Shown here: piece by piece, positions 15,138 to 19,610 of the stretch
Position numbering within the stretch: position 1 is the stretch's first letter
Layout of the letters: each line of letters begins with the position of its first letter
From: Chloroflexota bacterium
GTDB lineage: Bacteria; Chloroflexota; Limnocylindria; Limnocylindrales; CSP1-4
DNA: 19,610 nucleotides
Assembly (NCBI GenBank): GCA_021785115.1
Contig: JAJYGO010000101.1
Coordinates: 1 to 19,610 of the forward strand
Reading direction: 5' to 3'
Notes under the pieces: model-generated
Database searches by the model: none
Seen by the model: only the letters and a program-made list of their open reading frames with translations
Told to the model about the DNA's origin: nothing
Made by a program: the position numbers and the translations under genes

Positions 15138-15401
15138 CTACCCTCCCGCCACCGCCGGGATCACGTGGACGACGGAGCGCTCGGAGACCGCCGTCGACAG
15201 CTCGGCCGGCTCGCCGTCCACGTAGACGTGGATGAAGGCGCGGATCGTCCCCGTGCCGTCACAGACGCGGTCGCGCATCCCCGGCCAGCGGGCGTCGAGC
15301 GCCTCGATCACCGCGCCGACGGTCACGCCGGGGACCTCCACCCGGCGCTGGGCTCCCGGGAAGAGCGCCGCGAGCGAGCGCGGCAGCATCACGGTGGCCA
15401 C
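15138..15401 (-). CDS. MoaD/ThiS-like ubiquitin-fold protein with C-terminal Gly-Gly
   Basis: 87-aa beta-grasp protein. The start is taken as GTG 15401, 7 bases after the stop of the propeller gene, implying coupled translation; ATG 15389 is the alternative. Segments fit the MoaD/ThiS fold: VATVMLPRSLAALFPGAQRRVEV (two strands), VTVGAVIEALDARWPGMRDRV (helix), IRAFIHVYVDGEPAEL (strands) and VVHVIPAVAGG. The protein ends exactly in Gly86-Gly87, the tail that is adenylated and thiocarboxylated in sulfur carriers (MoaD for molybdopterin, ThiS for thiazole) and conjugated in some relatives. No MoaE, MoeB/ThiF or ThiG gene lies nearby. Its partner is the beta-propeller gene instead, so it may be a dedicated carrier rather than the housekeeping MoaD. 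Fold secure, specific role unknown. Confidence 0.88.
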   Translation of the reverse strand: MATVMLPRSLAALFPGAQRRVEVPGVTVGAVIEALDARWPGMRDRVCDGTGTIRAFIHVYVDGEPAELSTAVSERSVVHVIPAVAGG

Positions 15402-15408
15402 GTGCGGC

Positions 15409-16497
15409 TCAGGCGGCCACGATCGCCGTGGCCACCGAATGAATGGGCGGCAACAGGTCCGCGATCCGGCCCCAGGTCTCCCCCTCGTCCGCGCTGGCGT
15501 AGACCTGCCCGGTGCTGGTCCCGAAGTAGATCCCGAATGGCTCGAGCGGGTCGGTGGCCATCGCGTCGCGCAGCACACCCACGAAGGCGTTGGCCTGCGG
15601 CAGGCCGTCCCGCAGCGCAGTCCAGCTGCGGCCGGCATCCGTCGTCCTCCATACCGCCGCCTTACCGTCGGGCATCACCCGCCCGCGGTCGGCACCGTTG
15701 AGCGGGATGGTGAAGATCGTGTCCGCGTCTCGCGGGTGTGCGACCACGGGGAAGCCGAAGGTGGAGGGCAGCCCCTCGTCAAGGCAGATCCACGTCCGGC
15801 CGCCGTCGTCGGTGCGGTACGTGCCGCAGTGGTTCTGCTGGTACAGCCGGTCGCGCGCGCCGGGGGCAAGGACCATCTTGTGCACGCACTGCCCCGTCTC
15901 GGGGTACGGGTCGGGCATGAAGTCGGCGCGCACGCCGCGGTTGCGGGCATCCCAGGTGCGGCCACCGTCCTCGGTGGCGAAGCAGCCGACCGCGGAAATC
16001 GCCACCCACATCCGGGACGGGTCGTCGGGATCGGACAGGACGGTATGGCAGATCAGGCCCCCCGCCCCGGGCTGCCAGGTCGGACGCGTGGGGTGGTTGG
16101 TCAGCCCCTCGATGTGCCGCCAGGTCTCGCCCCCGTCCTCCGAGCGGAACAGCCCCGCGGGCTCCACGCCCGCGTACAGCGCCCCGTGCGCCGGCGTGAT
16201 CTGCCAGACCGCGCGCACCGCGGGGCCGCCCTCCCCGTAGGTCAGGCCCGCACTGGAGTGGGACCACGTGTCGCCGAGGTCGGGGCTGCGCCAGACGGCC
16301 GCGCCGTACCACGGATTCCCGCCGCCCGCGTACAGCACGCCGGTCGCCGGATCCTGACGGAAGACGTTGATCGGCCAGGGCTCGAACAGCGGGCCGCGCA
16401 CGATCCACGATGCGCGATCGGCCCGTCCGGCCCCGTCGGCCTCCAGCACGTACGCACCCTTGCGGGTGCCGAGCAGCAGCAGCACGCGCCCGGTCAT
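15409..16497 (-). CDS. Cytoplasmic BNR/Asp-box beta-propeller (sialidase-like) protein
   Basis: 362-aa protein built from repeated blades with six Asp-box motifs, S/T-x-D-x-G-x-T/S-W, at residues 71-78, 119-126, 175-182, 229-236, 285-292 and 335-342, spaced about 50-56 residues: a six-bladed propeller of the sialidase/YCF48/VPS10-like superfamily. There is no signal peptide, so it is cytoplasmic, unlike secreted sialidases. The N-terminal MTGRVLLLLGTRKGAYVLEA strand and conserved GICHTVL-like GGLICHTVLSDPDDP block are features of the uncharacterised bacterial exo-alpha-sialidase-annotated group. Sialidase catalytic Arg/Tyr/Glu triads are not evident, so hydrolase activity should not be assumed. 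ATG 16497 lies behind a good promoter (16591-16619). The MoaD-like gene follows after 7 bp and is almost certainly cotranscribed. Confidence 0.85.
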   Translation of the reverse strand: MTGRVLLLLGTRKGAYVLEADGAGRADRASWIVRGPLFEPWPINVFRQDPATGVLYAGGGNPWYGAAVWRSPDLGDTWSHSSAGLTYGEGGPAVRAVWQITPAHGALYAGVEPAGLFRSEDGGETWRHIEGLTNHPTRPTWQPGAGGLICHTVLSDPDDPSRMWVAISAVGCFATEDGGRTWDARNRGVRADFMPDPYPETGQCVHKMVLAPGARDRLYQQNHCGTYRTDDGGRTWICLDEGLPSTFGFPVVAHPRDADTIFTIPLNGADRGRVMPDGKAAVWRTTDAGRSWTALRDGLPQANAFVGVLRDAMATDPLEPFGIYFGTSTGQVYASADEGETWGRIADLLPPIHSVATAIVAA

Positions 16498-16590
16498 GGC
16501 CCCCCCTTCGACCGATCGCCGCCGGGCCGCGCGGGCCGTTTTCGACCCGCCGAGCAGCCGTGGCCGGCCGGCCGGCTCTGATGTCGGGCT

Positions 16591-16619
16591 ATGAAAGCCC
16601 CGGGGTGCCGCCCTGTCAA
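16591..16619 (-). promoter_or_regulatory. Promoter of the propeller-MoaD-like operon
   Basis: Perfect TTGACA -35 (16619-16614, minus strand), exactly 17 bp from TTTCAT (16596-16591), 4 of 6 to TATAAT. The predicted start near 16584 gives a leader of about 87 nt with a GGCC/CCGG-rich segment. A full consensus -35 is rare in this composition. Confidence 0.6.
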
Positions 16620-16641
16620 TCCCGGGCGTGCATCGACCGGC

Positions 16642-17055
16642 TCAGCCGACGGGTTCGGGGGTGTGCGCCGGCGGCATCCCGAGCGCGCGGCGGGCGGTGG
16701 CCTCGTCATCGACCGTGCAGGCGATCTGCACGAACCGGCCGTGGTGCCCGACCGTGAGGATCCCGGTCACGTTGACGCCGGCGTCCGCCAGGCGCTCCGT
16801 GAAGGCGGCGATGCCCCCCGGCTGGTCCTCGACCTCGACGACCAGGGTGTCACCCTCCACGAACGGGATTCCGAGGCTGCGCAGTGCGGCACGCGTCGCC
16901 GCGTCGTCATCGGTGGTGATGCGGGCGCACATGCGGTCGCCCGTGCTGGTGCCCACGACGTGCTCGATGTTGATGCCGCGGGCGGCGAGGGCACGCGTGA
17001 CGTGGGCGAGCTCGCCCACGCGGTTCTCGAGTTGCATGACGAACGGCTGGCCCAC
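16642..17055 (-). CDS. Tandem ACT-domain protein
   Basis: 137-aa soluble protein made of two ACT domains. The first is residues 3-65 (FVMQLENRVGELAHVTRALAARGINIEHVV, with the helix-entry glycine GELAHVTRALAARGINI typical of ACT). The second is about 69-128 (DTLVVEVEDQPGGIAAFTERLADAGVNVTGIL). ACT domains bind amino acids or similar small ligands and regulate enzymes or transport; there is no catalytic domain here. The start is GTG 17055 with AGGAG about 7 bases upstream; the internal ATG 17037 would cut the first strand. It stands between the propeller operon and the Nudix gene, all on the minus strand, with its own likely promoter. The ligand is unknown; similar stand-alone double-ACT proteins are annotated only as amino-acid-binding. 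Confidence 0.85.
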   Translation of the reverse strand: MGQPFVMQLENRVGELAHVTRALAARGINIEHVVGTSTGDRMCARITTDDDAATRAALRSLGIPFVEGDTLVVEVEDQPGGIAAFTERLADAGVNVTGILTVGHHGRFVQIACTVDDEATARRALGMPPAHTPEPVG

Positions 17056-17102
17056 CCGCGTCTCCTCGCTGCGCCACCGGTCCTCGGCGGGATCGAGCAG
17101 GG

Positions 17103-17132
17103 ATCATCCCGACCGACCGGCGGCGGTCACAA
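17103..17132 (-). promoter_or_regulatory. Possible promoter of the ACT gene
   Basis: Minus strand TTGTGA (17132-17127) and GATGAT (17108-17103), 18 bp apart, each 4 of 6 to consensus. It lies about 50 bp upstream of the GTG start. Confidence 0.35.
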
Positions 17133-17194
17133 GGGTCCTGCGACATGTCCGACCGGGGCCGGATGTCCGGCGCCGGCGCGGCAAACGGCGGGGC

Positions 17195-17283
17195 GAACGG
17201 CGGCGGGCGCCGGTCAGCGGGCGCCAGTCGGCGCTCGGCACGGGGTATGAGGCGGAACGGCGGCGGGCTCCGGTCAGCGGGCG
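17195..17283. repeat. 60-bp-period direct repeat at the Nudix 3' end
   Basis: A 29-bp sequence at 17195-17223 recurs at 17255-17283 with a single mismatch (G17209 to T17269); the offset is exactly 60 bp. The second copy contains the Nudix stop codon (17274-17276) and its last codons; the first is intergenic. A small GCGCC-AGTC-GGCGC hairpin (17221-17234) follows the first copy. It looks like a tandem duplication of the gene end plus spacer. Confidence 0.75.
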
Positions 17284-17831
17284 GTGCGACGCCCGTCGAG
17301 CGCCAGGCGCTGCATACCCAGGATGGTCAGGGCGTCGGTGATGCGCCCGTCGTGGCACATCGCGAGCGCCTCGTCGAAGTCGACCCAGCGCAGCTCGATC
17401 TGCTCGGTGCCCTCCGGCGACGGCACGCCCGGCTCCAGGCCCCGGGCCAGCCACACGATGGAATCCTCGTCGGTGACCGAGTTGGACAGGTGCGCACGCA
17501 CCAGCTCGCCCCAGCTGCGCGCCGTGTAGCCCGTCTCCTCCGCCAGCTCGCGGCGGGCCGCCTCGAGCGGGTCCTCCTCCGGGCGCGCACCGCCCTCCGG
17601 GATCTCCCAGGACCAGGCCCCCAGCGTGTACCGCCACTGGCCGACGAGCAGCACGCGGCCCGCCTCGTCCAGCGGCACCACCCCCACGGCTCGATGCACG
17701 AAGTGCACCACGCCGTAGATGCCGAGCTGTCCGTCCGGGCGGATGACGTCGTCCTCCCACACGGTGAGCCACGGGTTCCGGTACGCCGTTCGGCGTGCGA
17801 GCTGCCGCCAGGGGTTGCTGCCGTGGTCCAT
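17274..17831 (-). CDS. Nudix hydrolase, ADP-ribose pyrophosphatase-like
   Basis: 185-aa Nudix enzyme; family members cleave nucleoside diphosphate linked compounds such as ADP-ribose or NADH using Mg2+. The Nudix box is complete at residues 80-102: G80-x5-E86-x7-R94-E95-L96-x-E98-E99-x-G101-Y102. The preceding strand VLLVGQWRYTLGAWSWEIPEGG is typical of the ADP-ribose/NudF-like branch, where QxR and EIPEG shape the substrate pocket. Exact substrate is not certain. ATG 17831 has no ribosome binding site; a TACGAT hexamer (17843-17838, minus strand) ends 6 bases before it, so the transcript may be leaderless. It is divergent from the IclR gene, and its 3' end lies in a direct repeat. Confidence 0.92.
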   Translation of the reverse strand: MDHGSNPWRQLARRTAYRNPWLTVWEDDVIRPDGQLGIYGVVHFVHRAVGVVPLDEAGRVLLVGQWRYTLGAWSWEIPEGGARPEEDPLEAARRELAEETGYTARSWGELVRAHLSNSVTDEDSIVWLARGLEPGVPSPEGTEQIELRWVDFDEALAMCHDGRITDALTILGMQRLALDGRRTAR

Positions 17832-17837
17832 CGGCCG

Positions 17838-17843
17838 ATCGTA
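17838..17843 (-). promoter_or_regulatory. Candidate -10 box for a leaderless Nudix transcript
   Basis: TACGAT on the minus strand, separated by 6 bases from the ATG at 17831, so transcription would begin at or next to the start codon. No Shine-Dalgarno sequence is present. No clear -35 is visible (GTGACG 20 bp further up is weak). Confidence 0.4.
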
Positions 17844-17975
17844 CGCGCCCCGCCGCCGCACCGCGTCACCGACGCCGGAGGTCGGGGCCGGCGCCGCCGG
17901 CTGTGATGGATTCGAGACATGGCGCGGGCGAAAAGCCGTGCGGACGGCATGCCCGGGCGGGCACGCTTGTAGCAT

Positions 17976-17994
17976 CGTTCCGCCTGTCGGAACG
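17976..17994. promoter_or_regulatory. Palindromic operator upstream of the IclR gene
   Basis: CGTTCCG (17976-17982), spacer CCTGT, CGGAACG (17988-17994): a perfect 7-bp inverted repeat with 5-bp spacer. Arms of the TTCCG...CGGAA type are common for IclR-family operators. It lies 19-37 bases before the regulator's GTG and right after a possible -10 (TAGCAT, 17970-17975), where binding would block transcription. Autoregulation is inferred. Confidence 0.55.
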
Positions 17995-18012
17995 GAGCGG
18001 AGGCCTGCGCGC

Positions 18013-18834
18013 GTGGAACAACCGGTGATGTCGCTCGACCGATCCGATGACGGCTCCCTGTCGTCCGTCCGCAACGCTGCCCGGGTGCTCGGCGCGTTCA
18101 CTCCCGCGGACCGCGACCTCGGCGTCACCGAGATCGCGGGCCGCCTCGGCCTCGCCAAGAGCACGGTGCACCGCCTGCTCTCGACGCTCGTGGCGGAAGG
18201 GATGATGGAACGGAGCGGGAACCGCGGCCGCTACCGGCTGGGCCTGCGCCTGTACGAACTGGGGACGATGGCGCCGCTCCGCTCCGAGCTGCACGGCGCG
18301 GCCGTGGGGCCGATCGACGACCTCCTGGCGCACACCGGCGAGAGCGTTCACGTCGCCGTCCTCGACGGTCCCGACGTGGTGGCGGTCGACCGGCGCGAGT
18401 CGCCCGGGATGCTGCGCCTGCTCGGCCGCATGGGACACCGTCACCCTGCCCATGCGACGAGCGCGGGCAAGGTCCTGCTCGCCTACCTCTCGCTGGCCGA
18501 GCGATCCGCCCTCTTCGACGGGCAGCTCCTGGCAGCGCCCACCCCCCACACGATCAGCGACCGCGCGAGGCTGGAGGAGGAGCTGGCCAAGGTGCGCTCC
18601 CGCGGCTGGGCCGAATCCGTGCACGAGCACGAGCTGGGCCTGGCCTCCGTGGCCGCCCCGATCCGCGACGCACGCGGCCGGGTCGTCGCGGCCGTCGGCG
18701 TGGCCGGGCCGAGCGCCCGCTTCGGTCGGGAGAACGTGCGACGCCTCGCCGTGGAGACGACGCGGGCCGCCGACGCGATCTCGGCACGGCTTGGCTACCG
18801 GCCGCGGGAGACCGGCACGCGGGCCGGACGCTAG
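18013..18834 (+). CDS. IclR family transcriptional regulator
   Basis: 273-aa DNA-binding regulator. GTG 18013 follows GGAGG (17999-18003); ATG 18028 is a less likely alternative. The winged helix-turn-helix occupies residues 17-75 (SSVRNAARVLGAF, LGVTEIAGRLGLAKSTVHRLL, GRYRLGLRLYELG). The effector-binding IclR domain spans about 88-265, with typical blocks ESVHVAVLDGPDVVAVDR, HPAHATSAGKVLLAYLS, EHELGLASVAAPIRDARGRVVAAVGVAGP. Members sense small organic acids or aromatic catabolites and repress or activate catabolic operons. No catabolic operon adjoins it here, so its target is unclear; the divergent Nudix gene 181 bp away and its own promoter are candidates. It converges on the response regulator. 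Confidence 0.95.
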   Translation: MEQPVMSLDRSDDGSLSSVRNAARVLGAFTPADRDLGVTEIAGRLGLAKSTVHRLLSTLVAEGMMERSGNRGRYRLGLRLYELGTMAPLRSELHGAAVGPIDDLLAHTGESVHVAVLDGPDVVAVDRRESPGMLRLLGRMGHRHPAHATSAGKVLLAYLSLAERSALFDGQLLAAPTPHTISDRARLEEELAKVRSRGWAESVHEHELGLASVAAPIRDARGRVVAAVGVAGPSARFGRENVRRLAVETTRAADAISARLGYRPRETGTRAGR

Positions 18835-18849
18835 CCCCGGCGCAGGTTC

Positions 18850-18870
18850 CCGGCGGCACGGCGCCGCCGG
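18850..18870. terminator. Bidirectional hairpin between convergent genes
   Basis: CCGGCGGC (18850-18857), loop ACGGC, GCCGCCGG (18863-18870): a perfect 8-bp stem between the 3' ends of the IclR gene and the response regulator. There is no T-run. Its place in the 58-bp convergent spacer supports a terminator for both. Confidence 0.55.
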
Positions 18871-18892
18871 CGGGCGGGATCCGACCGGGACC

Positions 18893-19610
18893 CTAGCTCC
18901 TGAACCCGGAGTCGGCCGACGAGGCGGCGACCGCCTGGCCGCGCGCCGGCTCCGGGACCGAGGACCCGGACGCGCGGCGGCTGCCTTCGACGTCCAGCAC
19001 GTAGCCGATCCCCTGGAACGTGGTGATCGGCCCCGGCTCGCCCGGCGCGGCGCCCAGCTTGCGACGGACGCGGCTGATCCACACGCGCAGGTACTGCAGG
19101 TCGTCCCGGTACTCCGGCCCCCACACCTTGGTCAGCAGCTCGGTATGGAGCACCACCCGGCCGGCGTTGGCGGCCAGGTGCTGCAGGAGCAGCCACTCGG
19201 TCCGCGAGAGGGAGACGATCTCCCCGTTGCGCGTGACCATGCGGCGCTCGAGATCGATCTCGATCTCACCCAGGCGGACCACGCCCGCGCCGGGCGAGCC
19301 GGCCGAACGCCGCAGCACCGCGCGCACGCGGGCCGCAAGCTCGTCGGGGTGGAACGGCTTGGCCACGTAGTCGTCCGCGCCGAGGTCCAGCCCCTTCGCC
19401 TTGTCGGCCGTGGAGCCCTTCGCCGTCAGGAGGATGACCGGCACGGGGCGCCACTCGCGCAGCTGTCGCATCACCTCGATCCCGTCCAGGTCCGGCATCA
19501 CGATGTCGAGCAGGACGATGTCCGGGCGCACCTCCTCCGCCTTGCGCAGCGCCTCCTCGCCGCTGTTCGCGGTCACCACGCGGAAACCCTCGTCGTGCAG
19601 GGTGAGCGCG
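18893..19610 (-). CDS. OmpR/KdpE-like response regulator (5' end outside window)
   Basis: Two-component response regulator lacking about the first 20 residues, including the acidic pocket pair. The receiver is recognised by the phospho-acceptor Asp in PDIVLLDIVMPDLDG, the Thr in VILLTAKG and the Lys in GADDYVAKPF. The winged-helix output domain follows (LSRTEWLLLQHLAANAGRVV, LLTKVWGPEYRDDLQYLRVWISRVRRKLG, ITTFQGIGYVLDV). The WGPEY...YLRVWISRVRRKLG segment resembles KdpE-type regulators, but potassium control cannot be claimed without the sensor kinase. An Ala/Ser/Pro-rich tail of about 35 residues follows the DNA-binding domain, longer than usual. The frame runs off the window at 19610; the GTG at 19579 is internal and not the start. 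Confidence 0.94.
   Translation of the reverse strand, partial: ALTLHDEGFRVVTANSGEEALRKAEEVRPDIVLLDIVMPDLDGIEVMRQLREWRPVPVILLTAKGSTADKAKGLDLGADDYVAKPFHPDELAARVRAVLRRSAGSPGAGVVRLGEIEIDLERRMVTRNGEIVSLSRTEWLLLQHLAANAGRVVLHTELLTKVWGPEYRDDLQYLRVWISRVRRKLGAAPGEPGPITTFQGIGYVLDVEGSRRASGSSVPEPARGQAVAASSADSGFRS

Noticed and set aside
15409..16497. True secreted sialidase
   Set aside because: Asp boxes alone do not make a sialidase: there is no signal peptide and no clear catalytic Arg triad or Tyr/Glu pair.
17195..17283. CRISPR array
   Set aside because: Only two repeat copies, one inside a coding end, with no further units.

Overview
The window is a high-GC bacterial chromosome segment with short spacers and coding on both strands. 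Codon use is strongly GC-biased and several starts are GTG. The gene mix (membrane nitrate reductase, IclR and Nudix genes, no introns or phage genes) fits an aerobic or facultative soil-type bacterium, most likely Chloroflexota or Actinomycetota. I cannot fix the phylum from the sequence alone.

Layout. 1-682 holds the 3' end of pyruvate kinase, followed by an M24 aminopeptidase/creatinase-like gene with altered metal ligands (821-1957). The core is a nitrate respiration cluster (2107-12016). Leftward run narK (MFS nitrate/nitrite transporter) and a YwiC-like membrane protein. Rightward run a SufR/COG2345-type winged-helix regulator with conserved Cys/His, then narG, narH, narJ and narI. All junctions of the rightward operon are overlapping or nearly so. 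The two arms share an 86-bp divergent promoter region with two adjacent perfect palindromes; one is FNR-box-like and carries a TATAAT on each strand. Together these genes would import nitrate, reduce it at the cytoplasmic face with electrons from quinol (NarI hemes, NarH Fe-S clusters, NarG molybdenum site), and export nitrite. NarJ matures the enzyme, and the regulator probably couples expression to oxygen, redox or Fe-S status.

12029-13201: a small lipoprotein gene, a divergent orphan 88-aa gene with an elaborate leader (promoter, three copies of a short motif, competing hairpins), and a complete tRNA-Gly(UCC). 13460-14905: an NCS1 nucleobase/allantoin-type permease. 15138-16497: a two-gene unit of a cytoplasmic six-Asp-box beta-propeller and a MoaD/ThiS-like small protein ending in Gly-Gly, behind a perfect TTGACA promoter. 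16642-18834: a tandem-ACT protein, a Nudix hydrolase with a probable leaderless start, and an IclR regulator with a palindromic operator just upstream. 18893-19610: the 3' part of an OmpR/KdpE-like response regulator, cut by the window edge.

No gene-free stretch exceeds about 260 bases. No CRISPR array, insertion sequence, integrase or rRNA was seen. The most interesting candidates are the Cys-containing regulator built into the nar operon with its palindromic control region, the propeller plus MoaD-like pair, the metal-ligand-substituted M24 protein, and the orphan gene with its structured leader.
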